64,000 bases of DNA, from contig JAWKHS010000007.1 of NCBI GenBank assembly GCA_041394705.1, positions 62,001 to 126,000 of the forward strand, read 5' to 3'. The DNA comes from Vicinamibacterales bacterium. GTDB lineage: Bacteria > Acidobacteriota > Vicinamibacteria > Vicinamibacterales > UBA2999. The notes beneath the pieces are model-generated. The model ran no database searches. It was not told the origin of the DNA and was given only the letters and a program-made list of their open reading frames with translations. This document shows positions 53,102 through 61,945 of this stretch, one piece after another; positions within the stretch are counted from its first letter, which is position 1, and the number at the start of each line of letters is the position of its first letter. Both the position numbers and the translations under genes were made by a program.

Positions 53102-54175
53102 ATGACCGGAACCGCAGCAAAGGCCACTGATATCGTTGGACTGCTCGGAGACGACGCAGCAGCGCTGCTCCAACACGAGTGCCGCACGATCGCTCGAGAC
53201 CAGCTCCACCTGCCCGGCCCAGACTTCGTCGATCGGATGTTCGCGCTCTCGGATCGCTCGCCCCGCGTGCTCGGCGCACTCCAGCGGCTGTTCGACACGG
53301 GCCGCCTCGCCGGCACCGGCTACGTCTCGATCCTGCCCGTCGACCAGGGCATCGAGCACTCGGCGGGCGCGTCGTTCGCGCCGAATCCGGCGTACTTCGA
53401 CTCCGAGAACATCGTGAAGCTGGCGATCGAGGGCGGGTGCAACGCCGTGGCCTCGACGCTCGGCGTGCTGGGCACCGTGGCGCGCAAGTTCGCCCACCGG
53501 ATCCCGTTCATCGTCAAGGTCAACCACAACGAGTTCCTCTCGTACCCGAATTCGTACGACCAGATCCGCTTCGCGAGCGTGAAGCAGTGCTGGAACATGG
53601 GCGCACAGGGCATCGGGGCGACGATCTACTTCGGCTCCGAGGAGAGCAAGCGGCAGATCCAGGAAGTGTCGGCGATGTTCCAGGAGGCGCACGAGCTCGG
53701 CATGTTCACGGTGCTCTGGTGCTACATGCGGAACGCGGCGTTCAAGACCAAGGACGCCGACTACCATCTCGCCGCCGACCTCACGGGCCAGGCCAACCAC
53801 CTGGGCGTGACGATCCAGGCCGACATCATCAAGCAGAAGCTGCCCGAGACCAACGGCGGCTACAACGCCTTGAACTTCGGCAAGACCCACAAGGCCGTCT
53901 ACTCGAAGCTCACCACCGACCACCCGATCGACCTGACGCGGTACCAGCTGGCCAACTGCTACATGGGCCGCATGGGCCTCATCAGCTCGGGCGGCGCGTC
54001 GGCAGGCGAGACGGACCTCAAGGAAGCCGTGAAGACCGCCATCATCAACAAGCGGGCCGGCGGCATGGGCCTGATCTCGGGCCGCAAGGCGTTCCAGCGG
54101 CCGGTGGCGGACGGGGTGGCGCTGCTCAACGCCATCCAGGACGTCTACCTGTCGTCGGGCATCACCGTCGCCTGA
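53102..54175 (+). CDS. Class I fructose-bisphosphate aldolase (FbaB/DhnA type)
   Basis: A 357-residue cytoplasmic aldolase of the archaeal/bacterial class I family. ILPVDQGIEHSAG and IPFIVKVNHNEFL contain the typical active-site Asp and Lys, and GVTIQADIIKQKLP and GLISSGGASAG form the phosphate-binding and Schiff-base region. It splits fructose 1,6-bisphosphate in glycolysis or works in reverse in gluconeogenesis. The ATG at 53102 has AAGGA upstream. It overlaps thiI tail-to-tail by 31 nt. Confidence 0.92.
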   Translation: MTGTAAKATDIVGLLGDDAAALLQHECRTIARDQLHLPGPDFVDRMFALSDRSPRVLGALQRLFDTGRLAGTGYVSILPVDQGIEHSAGASFAPNPAYFDSENIVKLAIEGGCNAVASTLGVLGTVARKFAHRIPFIVKVNHNEFLSYPNSYDQIRFASVKQCWNMGAQGIGATIYFGSEESKRQIQEVSAMFQEAHELGMFTVLWCYMRNAAFKTKDADYHLAADLTGQANHLGVTIQADIIKQKLPETNGGYNALNFGKTHKAVYSKLTTDHPIDLTRYQLANCYMGRMGLISSGGASAGETDLKEAVKTAIINKRAGGMGLISGRKAFQRPVADGVALLNAIQDVYLSSGITVA

Positions 54176-55353
54176 TCGCGGGCCGGCGCCAGCGGCCACT
54201 CCACGCGCTCCACGACGGGGGCGGCAGCCGCCGCCTCCACCATCGCGTCAATCGGCAGGTCCGCTTCGGCGCGCGCCACTTCGGCGCGCTTCGCCCGGGT
54301 CAGCGGATGCCTCGGCGTGAAGAGCGTGCAGCAGTCCTCGTCGGGCAGGATCGAGATCGGAAACGTGCCGATGCGCTGCGCGTCGGCCATGATCTCCTCC
54401 TTGCCCATGCCGACGAGCGGACGGACGACCAGCCTGTCGGTCGCGGCGCCGATGGTAGCCAGGTTGTCCAGCGTCTGGGACGCCACCTGCCCCACCGAAT
54501 CGCCCGTGACGAGCGCGCGCGCATGGACCTTCGATGCCAGCGCCGCCGCGATGCGCAGCATCAGGCGCCTGTAGATCACGACCCGGAGCGGCCCAGGCAC
54601 GCTGAGCGTCACCTGGCGCTGCAGCTCGCCGAACGGCACGAGCATCAGGTGCGCGCCAAGCTGGTAGGGCGCGAGCGTGCGGACCAGCTCGCGCGCCTTG
54701 TCGATCGACGCGTGCGACGTGAACGGATGCCCGTGGAAGTGCAGGAACGTGGCGTGGCAGCCGCGGCGCATCATCCGCCACGCCGCCACCGGCGAGTCGA
54801 TGCCGCCCGAGAGGAGGACCAGCACCCGGCCGCCGGTCCCCGACGGCAGCCCACCGGCGCCGGGCTCCTTGCCGAAGTGGTAGTAGGCGGCCTTCGGCAC
54901 GATCTCGACCCACACCGTGAAGGCCGGGTTCGACAGGTCGACCTTCCATCCGGTGCGCGCGTGAATCGGACCGCCGATGGCCCGTTCCATGTCCGGCGAC
55001 GGCACGGGGAACTGCTTGTGCGCGCGGCGCACTTCCACCCGGAAGCTCTCCACGGGGCGGTCGACCGGCAGGTCGCGCAGCACGGCGTCCACGATGGCGG
55101 CGGGATCGGGTTCCACGCGATGGGCGATCGCGAAGTTCGCGATGCCGAACACACGGCGCACCCGGTCGCGGACGGCGTCGACGTCCACGTGCGCGCCGAG
55201 CGGCACGTCGATGCGGCCCATCGGCAGGCGGACATCGCCCACGTCGAGCCCGGCGAGGGCGTCGCGCAGGTTTCGCGCGAGGTGCCGGATGAACCATGGG
55301 CGGTTCAGGCCCTTCAGCGCGATCTCCTGGTAGTGCGCGAGCAGGACGCTCAT
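54145..55353 (-). CDS. thiI: tRNA 4-thiouridine synthase ThiI
   Basis: A 402-residue enzyme that thiolates U8 of tRNA and, in some bacteria, helps thiamine synthesis. An N-terminal ferredoxin-like/THUMP region precedes the PP-loop LLSGGIDSPVA near residue 180, and EDCCTLFTPRHP carries the conserved Cys pair near the end. The rhodanese domain of the E. coli form (482 residues) is missing, as in many other bacteria. The ATG overlaps the hpnE stop by 4 nt. Confidence 0.9.
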   Translation of the reverse strand: MSVLLAHYQEIALKGLNRPWFIRHLARNLRDALAGLDVGDVRLPMGRIDVPLGAHVDVDAVRDRVRRVFGIANFAIAHRVEPDPAAIVDAVLRDLPVDRPVESFRVEVRRAHKQFPVPSPDMERAIGGPIHARTGWKVDLSNPAFTVWVEIVPKAAYYHFGKEPGAGGLPSGTGGRVLVLLSGGIDSPVAAWRMMRRGCHATFLHFHGHPFTSHASIDKARELVRTLAPYQLGAHLMLVPFGELQRQVTLSVPGPLRVVIYRRLMLRIAAALASKVHARALVTGDSVGQVASQTLDNLATIGAATDRLVVRPLVGMGKEEIMADAQRIGTFPISILPDEDCCTLFTPRHPLTRAKRAEVARAEADLPIDAMVEAAAAAPVVERVEWPLAPARDQATVMPDDR

Positions 55354-56705
55354 GGGTGCTCGCCGCGTGCCGTCCCGCCATCCGCGCCGAGCACTGCCAG
55401 CGCCGCGGCGGCGGCGCGGTGCCCGCTGACGACGGCGCTCTCGATCGTCGCCGGCAGCCCGGTGTCGATCCAGTCGCCGGCCAGCAGGAAGCCCGGGAGC
55501 GGCGTGGTCGCCGGCGGCCGCGGCGGCTCGCCGGCGGCGAGGGAGAACGTGGCCCGGCGGTCGCGGATGATGGTCCCGCGCACGAGGCGCGCCGAGGCGG
55601 CGGCCGGCAGGGCGCCGGCCAGCTCCCGGTGCGCCAGGCGCACCAGTTCGTCGTTCGTCATCGACGCGATGGCCGACGCGCCGCTGCTCACGAGCGACAG
55701 GTGGCTCGCGCGTCCGGGCGTCACCCGTCCTTTGTCGAACGCCCACTGGAACGTGCGCCCGGGCAGGCCGACCATGGGCGTGCCGAGGACGTCCCTGTCG
55801 AACCACAGGTTCGCCGTCACGATCGCTTCGCCCTGCCGGACAGAGGCCGCCGTCGTCAGGGGGGCGAGCACGTCCGGGACCGGGTCGAAGAGACCGGCGA
55901 GCGCATGCCAGGGCACGGCAGACACGATGACGGCCGGCGACAGGATCCGTTCGCCGTGGGCGACGCCGCGCGCGCGGCCGCCGGCTACCAGCACGCGCGC
56001 CGGCCGGCCGGCCGCGACCTCCCCGCCTCGGGCCCGGAGGTAGGCGACGGCGGGATCGACGAAGACCGCCGACAGCGAGTCGGCCGGCCACGCGATGGCG
56101 GCATCGTCGGCGCCCGGCCCGAGGATCCGGCGCACGACCTCGGCGAACGTGGTGGCGGTCGCCACGTCGATCGACTGGTTGAGGGCGGCGAGCGCCAGCG
56201 GCTCCCACAGCAGTTCGCAGAGCCTGGGCGCCTGGCCGTGCCGGGTCAGCCACGCGCGCACGGTCTCGGCCGGGTCTGGCGGTCGCCGCGGGTCCACCGC
56301 CGCGCGCATGGCCGCGACCGACAGGCGCTCCCGCCACGTGAGGGCGTCCCAGGCCATCACGCCCGCAACAAGCTGGAGCGGCGTCGGCAGGTCGGGACAC
56401 CTCAGCTCGCTGCCCCGCCCCTGCAGGTCCACGATCGGCGCGGCCAGCATGCCCTGGATCCGCACGCGGTCGCGGGAACCGATGCGCGCCAGGTAGGCCA
56501 GCGTCTCGTGGTAGGCGCCGAAGAGCACGTGCTGGCCGTTGTCCACCCAGTCGCCCGAGACTCTGTCGCGGATGGCGAACGTCCGTCCCCCCAGCACGGG
56601 CCGCGCCTCGACGACGGCGACGCGGACGCCGGCGGCCGCCAGCGCGCAGGCGGCGCTCAGGCCGGCGCAGCCGGCTCCGATGACGACCGCGTCGGGTTGG
56701 GTCAC
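55350..56705 (-). CDS. hpnE: Hydroxysqualene dehydroxylase HpnE
   Basis: A 451-residue FAD protein. GAGCAGLSAACALAAAG near the N-terminus binds FAD, and GQHVLFGAYHETLAYLARIG is a marker of HpnE. It reduces hydroxysqualene to squalene in the bacterial three-enzyme route. The call also rests on its adjacency to hpnD and hpnC. The start is GTG 56705, overlapping the hpnD stop (GTGA). Confidence 0.92.
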   Translation of the reverse strand: MTQPDAVVIGAGCAGLSAACALAAAGVRVAVVEARPVLGGRTFAIRDRVSGDWVDNGQHVLFGAYHETLAYLARIGSRDRVRIQGMLAAPIVDLQGRGSELRCPDLPTPLQLVAGVMAWDALTWRERLSVAAMRAAVDPRRPPDPAETVRAWLTRHGQAPRLCELLWEPLALAALNQSIDVATATTFAEVVRRILGPGADDAAIAWPADSLSAVFVDPAVAYLRARGGEVAAGRPARVLVAGGRARGVAHGERILSPAVIVSAVPWHALAGLFDPVPDVLAPLTTAASVRQGEAIVTANLWFDRDVLGTPMVGLPGRTFQWAFDKGRVTPGRASHLSLVSSGASAIASMTNDELVRLAHRELAGALPAAASARLVRGTIIRDRRATFSLAAGEPPRPPATTPLPGFLLAGDWIDTGLPATIESAVVSGHRAAAAALAVLGADGGTARGEHP

Positions 56706-57553
56706 GGCGTGCGGGCGGGAGCCGCCAGCGCCTCGACGCCGGCGCGCATGAGGGTCCGGGCCCACGTGGTCGCGGCGATCCACGCGCGCTCGGGCCGGGG
56801 CACGCGCACGGTCTCGGAGAACACGTCGTAGCCGCGGGCCTCGATGCGCCGCAGGATGCCGAAGTAGATGGCACCCATGATCTCGGCGGCCACCAGGTGC
56901 CGGGCCTCGCCGGCCGGCAGCGCCGCCGACGCCCGCTCGTAGTACTGCCGTGCGCGAGCGAGCTGGTGCTGCAGGAGCGCGCGCACCTCCCCGGTGACGG
57001 CGCCGGCGCGCAGGTGGGCCTCGGTGCAGTGGAAGCGCCGCATCTCGTCCTGCGGGAGGTAGATCCGGCCGTGTTCGAGATCGGTCCGCACGTCGCGGAC
57101 GATGTTGGTGAGCTGCAGCGCCAGCCCCAGGTGCATGGCGTAGTCGCGGCTGCCGGGGTGACGGCACCCGAAGATGTTGAGGCAGATGACACCCACGGTG
57201 GAGGCGACCCGCCAGCAGTACTCGCGCAGGTCGTCGAAGGTCTCGTACCTGTCGTGCTCGAGATCCATCTGCACGCCGTCCGCGAGATCCTCGAACGCGC
57301 GGCGCGGCAGTTCGAAACGGCGCGCGACGGGCTGCAGGGCGCGGCCCTGCGCCGATTCCGGCGTGCCGCCGTCGAACACCCGCGCGATCTCGTCGCGCCA
57401 GAATGCGAGCGCGACCCGGCCCGCGTCGGCGTTCGGCGCCTCGTCCACCGCGTCGTCGATGGCGCGGCACACGTCCCACACCGTCACGATGGCGCCCCGC
57501 CGGTCGGCAGGCAGCACGAGGAACGAGTAGTAGAAGGAAGTGTCGCGACTCAC
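56702..57553 (-). CDS. hpnD: Presqualene diphosphate synthase HpnD
   Basis: A 283-residue squalene/phytoene synthase family member. The first Asp-rich region is VCRAIDDAVDEAP and the second is LQLTNIVRDVRTDLEHGRIYLP. It condenses two farnesyl diphosphates to presqualene diphosphate. The start is GTG 57553. It shares the fold with HpnC next to it, and the pair with HpnE makes squalene for hopanoids. No squalene-hopene cyclase gene lies in the window. Confidence 0.92.
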   Translation of the reverse strand: MSRDTSFYYSFLVLPADRRGAIVTVWDVCRAIDDAVDEAPNADAGRVALAFWRDEIARVFDGGTPESAQGRALQPVARRFELPRRAFEDLADGVQMDLEHDRYETFDDLREYCWRVASTVGVICLNIFGCRHPGSRDYAMHLGLALQLTNIVRDVRTDLEHGRIYLPQDEMRRFHCTEAHLRAGAVTGEVRALLQHQLARARQYYERASAALPAGEARHLVAAEIMGAIYFGILRRIEARGYDVFSETVRVPRPERAWIAATTWARTLMRAGVEALAAPARTP

Positions 57554-58467
57554 GTGAGCGCCCTCCACCCTACCACCAGCGCGTCGACCGCGCCCAGGGT
57601 GGGCCGGTGGGCCACCGGGTCGAAGCGGCCCTGCTCGAGGAGCTCCAGGAGCCGCCGTCCGCCGTGCCACGTCGCCGCGATCTCGATCTTCAGCCGGCCG
57701 CGGAGGTGATCCAGCAGCGGACGTCCCAGATCGAAGAGCTCCCGCGTCCGCGCCCCGCAGAGGGCGAGGGCTGCCTGCCACTCGCGCGGCAGCGCCGACA
57801 TGTGGGGCTCGAGTTGTTCCGGGACGGCACCGGCCGCGGTCCACACCTCCTCGGGCACGTAGAGGCGGCCCCGGCGCCAGTCGATGGCGAAGTCCTGCCA
57901 GAAGTTCGTGAGCTGGAGGGCCGTGCAGATGGCGTCGGACCAGGCGTCCAGCCGCCGGTCGTCGTGACCGAAGAGCCGCAGCACGATCCGCCCCACCGGG
58001 TTCGCCGATCGCCGGCAGTAGTCGTCCACCTCGGCCCACGTCCCGTAACGCGTCACGACGACGTCCTGGCGGAAGGCCGAGAGCAACGCCTCGAACGGGT
58101 AGACGGGCAGGCGCCGGTCGCGGATGGTATGGCCAAGGGCCAGGAAGATCTCGTCGTGCCCCTCGGCCACGGGATCGGGCCAGGCCGGCTCGCGCGGGAC
58201 CAGGGGCGGGGCGGCCGCCTCCCCGGCGCCGACGGCCGCGTGGAGGCGCTCGAGCCACTCGTCGAGGAGGCGCAGCCGCTCGCGCGTGGAGTGCCCGTCC
58301 TCGTCGGCGAAGTCGTCGGCGGTCCGCGCGAAGGCGTAGACCGCGGCGACGTGCCGGCGGAGCGCCGCCGGCACCAGGCGCGACGCCACCGGGAAGTTCT
58401 CGTAGTGCGAGCGGGCCAGGGCCTCGCAGTGGGCGTAGGCCGCCCCGAGGTCGGCGGCCTCTGTCAC
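57550..58467 (-). CDS. hpnC: Hydroxysqualene synthase HpnC
   Basis: A 305-residue squalene/phytoene synthase family member. FARTADDFADEDG and LQLTNFWQDFAIDWRRGRLYVP are the two Asp-rich motifs; the Trp and Gln in TNFWQD are typical of HpnC. It converts presqualene diphosphate to hydroxysqualene. The start is GTG 58467, with a 4-nt overlap with the adenosyltransferase stop. Confidence 0.92.
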   Translation of the reverse strand: MTEAADLGAAYAHCEALARSHYENFPVASRLVPAALRRHVAAVYAFARTADDFADEDGHSTRERLRLLDEWLERLHAAVGAGEAAAPPLVPREPAWPDPVAEGHDEIFLALGHTIRDRRLPVYPFEALLSAFRQDVVVTRYGTWAEVDDYCRRSANPVGRIVLRLFGHDDRRLDAWSDAICTALQLTNFWQDFAIDWRRGRLYVPEEVWTAAGAVPEQLEPHMSALPREWQAALALCGARTRELFDLGRPLLDHLRGRLKIEIAATWHGGRRLLELLEQGRFDPVAHRPTLGAVDALVVGWRALT

Positions 58468-59009
58468 CAGATCTGCTCTGGCACGCCGGCGCGGTGGTTG
58501 GCCGCGCGGGCCATCACGAACAGGAGATCCGACAGCCGGTTGAGGTAGGTGAGCACCACCGGCTCGACGGCGCCGTCGCCCATCCGGCACGTCTCCACCT
58601 CGGCCCGCCGGCACACGGTTCTGGCGACGTGAAGCGACGCCCCCGCCGGGCTGCCCCCCGCCAGGATGAAGTGGCGCAGCGGCGGCAGGGTCTCCTCGAG
58701 CGCATCGATGTGCCGTTCGAGGCGCGACACGGCGCCCTCGTCCACGACCACCTTCTGCACGCGCGACGAGATCCGGTGCGAGGGGTCGGCCAAGCGGGCG
58801 CAGAGGGCGAACAGATCGCGCTGGATGCCCGCGACAGCGGACGCGAGGTCGTCGTCGAGCCCCGCCGCGATGGCGGCGCCGAGGACGGCGTTCAACTCGT
58901 CCACCGTGCCGTAGGCGACGACGCGCGGATCGGCCTTCGACACGCGGGTGCCATCGAAGAGGCTCGTCGTCCCGTCGTCGCCGGTCTTCGTGTACAGTTT
59001 CCCGGTCAC
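58464..59009 (-). CDS. Cob(I)alamin adenosyltransferase, PduO type
   Basis: A 181-residue ATP:corrinoid adenosyltransferase. YTKTGDDGTTSLFDGTRVSK at the start binds ATP, AYGTVDELNAVLG continues the active site, and RLSDLLFVMARAANH closes it. It makes adenosylcobalamin. Adenosylcobalamin serves radical SAM-like mutases and HpnH-type hopanoid methylases, but a direct tie to the hpn genes is not shown. It heads the operon with hpnC, hpnD, hpnE and thiI. Confidence 0.9.
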   Translation of the reverse strand: MTGKLYTKTGDDGTTSLFDGTRVSKADPRVVAYGTVDELNAVLGAAIAAGLDDDLASAVAGIQRDLFALCARLADPSHRISSRVQKVVVDEGAVSRLERHIDALEETLPPLRHFILAGGSPAGASLHVARTVCRRAEVETCRMGDGAVEPVVLTYLNRLSDLLFVMARAANHRAGVPEQIW

Positions 59010-59016
59010 TCAGGGA

Positions 59017-59022
59017 ATTATG
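59017..59022 (-). promoter_or_regulatory. -10 hexamer of the cobA-hpn-thiI operon (leaderless GTG)
   Basis: CATAAT on the minus strand ends 8 nt before GTG 59009. The hexamer overlaps the ATG of the divergent mutY. Confidence 0.5.
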
Positions 59023-59766
59023 GCCCGCCCGCGGGGGACCCGCGCTCGAAAACCCGTCCTGCCCCCGCCCCCCGCGCGCGCCCGGTTCCGGCGCGTGCTC
59101 CTGCGCTGGTACGACAGGCACGGCCGCGACCTGCCGTGGCGCACGACCGACGACCCGTATCACATTCTCGTCAGCGAGGTCATGCTGCAGCAGACGCAGG
59201 TGGACCGCGTGCTGCCCAAGTACCACGAGTGGCTCTCGAAGTACCCGTCGCTCGCAGCCCTGGCGGCGGCCGACGGCGAGGACGTCAGCGCCACGTGGCG
59301 GCCGCTCGGCTACAACATCCGGCCCAAGCGCCTCCACTCGATCGCGCGCGAAGCGGTGGCGACCTACGGCGGCGCGCTCCCGTCGGACCGCGAGACGCTC
59401 CTGTCCTTCAAGGGCATCGGCGAGTACACGGCCGGCGCCATCCTCAGCTTCGCGTTCAGGAAGCGGGCCGCGATTCTCGACACCAACGTCGCCCGCGTGC
59501 TGTTCAGGGTGTTCGTCGGCGACGGCGATCCCAAGGGACACGCGACGACGAAGCACCTGTGGGCCGTCGCGGAAGCGCTCGTGCCCCGCGTGCGCGTCTT
59601 CGACTTCAACCAGGCCCTGATGGACTTCGGCGCCATGCACTGCACCGCGAGGAAGCCCGCGTGCCTCACCTGTCCGATGGCGTCGTTCTGCCGCTCGTGT
59701 CCGACGCCCTCGCCGCCTGCTCCGCGGGCGGCCCGAACGCCGCGCGCGCGGTCGCAGGCTCGATGA
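59020..59766 (+). CDS. mutY: A/G-specific adenine glycosylase MutY (short form)
   Basis: A 248-residue base-excision enzyme that removes A opposite 8-oxoG. Glu53 in SEVMLQQTQ and Asp154 in LDTNVARV are the catalytic pair; FKGIGEYTAGAIL is the helix-hairpin-helix with Tyr where endonuclease III has Lys, as in MutY. Cys208, Cys215, Cys218 and Cys224 form the 4Fe-4S cluster. The C-terminal 8-oxoG recognition domain of about 100 residues is missing; the protein ends in a Pro/Ala/Arg-rich tail. It overlaps the kinase gene tail-to-tail by 101 nt. Confidence 0.85.
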   Translation: MARPRGTRARKPVLPPPPARARFRRVLLRWYDRHGRDLPWRTTDDPYHILVSEVMLQQTQVDRVLPKYHEWLSKYPSLAALAAADGEDVSATWRPLGYNIRPKRLHSIAREAVATYGGALPSDRETLLSFKGIGEYTAGAILSFAFRKRAAILDTNVARVLFRVFVGDGDPKGHATTKHLWAVAEALVPRVRVFDFNQALMDFGAMHCTARKPACLTCPMASFCRSCPTPSPPAPRAARTPRARSQAR

Positions 59767-61258
59767 GGCCAACGGCCAGCGCCGACCCGACGGCGAACGC
59801 GAAGAAGACGACGGCCCATTCGGGCCGACCGTCCACGAGCGCGGCGCCGGCGTAGCCCCAGAGCGCGACCAGGGCCCAGTCGGCCACGGCGACCCACCCC
59901 CGCGTCCTCGCGCGCTGCTCGGCCAGGTGCTGCGGCAGGACGACCGCGGAGAAGCGCAGGTGGAGTCGCACGTTGGCGGCGACGATCGTCGCTGCCAGGC
60001 AGCCGAGGAACCACGCCAGCCCGTGCGGCACGCCGCGGTGGACGATCCAGGCGGGCGCGATCATCATCCAGTCCACGGCCGCGGCCGCGGCCTGGTGGAA
60101 ACGCCACCACCAGAGCGGGGGACGCCGGCCGGTCTCGGGATGACGCGCCTCGATCGCCGCCAGGCGGACGCCGGTGGCCGCGCGCGCCTGCCCGGGAAGC
60201 GCGTCGCCGCGCGCGATGGCATCCAGCGCCGCGACGACGGCGCCGGACGTCGGGTATCTGTCGATGGGCCGCTGCCTCGTGCAGCGATCGACGAACTCGG
60301 CCAGGTCGGCGCCCAGCGACTCCGGGGCGACCGTCGGCGGCAGGCCGTCGGCCGCGAGCGCTTTGGCGATCGACGCGGCCAGGGTCGGCGCCCCGAACGG
60401 ATTCACGCCGAGCGCCATCTCGGCCACGAGCACGCCGAGCGCGAACTGGTCGGTGCGACCGTCGATCTCCAGCCCCTGGACCTGTTCCGGCGCCATGTAC
60501 CCCGGCGTGCCCGCCACCTGGCCGTCGAGCGAGACGCGGGTGAAGGTGGCCAGCTCCCGGCCGTCGCCGCGGAGGCGCGCGAGACCGAAGTCCAGAATCT
60601 TCACCTGCCCGTCGGGCTGGCGGAAGACGTTTTCGGGCTTCAGGTCGCGGTGGACGATCCCGCGGGCGTGCGCGGCCTCGAGAGCCGAGGCGAGGGCCCG
60701 CGCCGCCGCCACGACCTCGGCGCGCGGCAGTGGACCGGCCTCGAGCACCTCCCGCAGCGTCCGGCCTTCGAGGAGCTCGCTCGCGATGTAGGAGCGGCCG
60801 TCGATCTCCTCGAGCGCGAAGATGGTGGCGATGTTCGGATGCGCGAGCGACGCCGCGGCGCGGGCTTCCTGCCGGAGCCGCTGCTGGTCGGTCGGGCCGG
60901 GCCGCGCCGCGCCGACGGCCTTGAGCGCGATGCGGCGGTGGAGCCGGACGTCCTCGGCCTCGAAGACCACGCCCATCCCGCCCTCCCCAAGGACCCGCAA
61001 CAGGCGGTATGGCCCCAGTGTCATCCCCGGCGTCAGGGCGGTACGCGGCGCCGGGGCCTCGAGGGTCGCGGCGACGCCGCCTGGCGGCCCCTCGAGGAAG
61101 CCGCTGGCGCCCGCGTGCGCCGCGAGCAGCGCCAGCACTTCCCGCTTGACCAGGTCGGGGGCATCGGCGCGATCGATCCAGGCCGTGCGGCCCGTGTCGG
61201 GTTGCTCGATGGCCTGGCCGAAGAGCGCGCCCACCTGCTGCCACTGCTCGGGCGTCAT
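59666..61258 (-). CDS. Membrane-anchored Ser/Thr protein kinase
   Basis: A 530-residue kinase. The first 80 residues (MTPEQWQQVGALFGQAIEQP and so on) are the helical extension common in Acidobacteria kinases. The kinase domain has the glycine loop GEGGMG (91-96), Lys113, HRDLKPEN (203-210) and DFG (223-225), so it should be active. From about residue 380 come three to four hydrophobic segments that anchor it in the membrane. The start ATG 61258 is one base after the sigma-factor stop, so the two are co-translated. Confidence 0.92.
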   Translation of the reverse strand: MTPEQWQQVGALFGQAIEQPDTGRTAWIDRADAPDLVKREVLALLAAHAGASGFLEGPPGGVAATLEAPAPRTALTPGMTLGPYRLLRVLGEGGMGVVFEAEDVRLHRRIALKAVGAARPGPTDQQRLRQEARAAASLAHPNIATIFALEEIDGRSYIASELLEGRTLREVLEAGPLPRAEVVAAARALASALEAAHARGIVHRDLKPENVFRQPDGQVKILDFGLARLRGDGRELATFTRVSLDGQVAGTPGYMAPEQVQGLEIDGRTDQFALGVLVAEMALGVNPFGAPTLAASIAKALAADGLPPTVAPESLGADLAEFVDRCTRQRPIDRYPTSGAVVAALDAIARGDALPGQARAATGVRLAAIEARHPETGRRPPLWWWRFHQAAAAAVDWMMIAPAWIVHRGVPHGLAWFLGCLAATIVAANVRLHLRFSAVVLPQHLAEQRARTRGWVAVADWALVALWGYAGAALVDGRPEWAVVFFAFAVGSALAVGLIEPATARAAFGPPAEQAARASDTSGRTTPSDR

Positions 61259-61259
61259 G

Positions 61260-61874
61260 TCAGGCGCCGTCGAGCGTCCGCTTGAGGAAGGCGCGGGCCA
61301 GCGCCCAGTGGCGCTTGACCGTGGCCGGCGAGAGTCCGACGGCCTCGGCCGTCTCCTCGACCGTGAGGCCTCCGAAGTAGCGCAGTTCGACGATGCGCGC
61401 CTGCGCAGGGTCGAGCGCCGCGAGCCGGTCGAGCGCGCGATCCAGGGCGAGGAGGTCGACCTCGGCGCCCCGGGAGTCCGACGGCAGCATCGCGTCGTCC
61501 AGCGTGAGACGCACCGCATCGCCGCCGCGCTTGGCCGCGCGGCGCCGCCTGGCGCGATCCACCAGGACCTGGCGCATCGACACGGCCGCGATCGCCAGGA
61601 AGTGCGTGCGCCCCTGCCAGGCCTGCCCGGTCGGGCGCACGAGACGCACGTAGGCCTCGTGCACGAGCGCCGTCGGCTGCAGCGTCTGGCCGCGCCGCTC
61701 GCGGCGCAGGTACCCCGCGGCGAGCCTCCGCAGCTCGTCGTAGACGAGGGGCATCAGCCGTGAGGCCGCGTTGGCGTCTCCGCCGGCCGCCCGGCGGAGC
61801 AGGCGCGACGCCGCGGCGGCGTCCTCCCCGGCGGCCGTGGCCGCACCGGGTCCGGGTTCGTGCCCGCGTTCCAT
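61260..61874 (-). CDS. ECF-type RNA polymerase sigma factor (Sig-70_X6)
   Basis: A 204-residue sigma factor. Region 2 is LMPLVYDELRRLAAGYLRRER with TALVHEAYVRL. Region 4 is RIVELRYFGGLTVEETAEAVGLSPATVKRHWALARAFL. The family is usually paired with a Ser/Thr kinase, as here, and may be controlled by phosphorylation rather than by an anti-sigma factor. No anti-sigma gene is adjacent. The target promoters are unknown. Confidence 0.9.
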   Translation of the reverse strand: MERGHEPGPGAATAAGEDAAAASRLLRRAAGGDANAASRLMPLVYDELRRLAAGYLRRERRGQTLQPTALVHEAYVRLVRPTGQAWQGRTHFLAIAAVSMRQVLVDRARRRRAAKRGGDAVRLTLDDAMLPSDSRGAEVDLLALDRALDRLAALDPAQARIVELRYFGGLTVEETAEAVGLSPATVKRHWALARAFLKRTLDGA

Positions 61875-61945
61875 CCGGCGATTCTACGGCGGCTCCAGCT
61901 GAAGCGTCCTGGCGCCCCCGGCCGCGGCGGGTCGATCCCCGGGCG

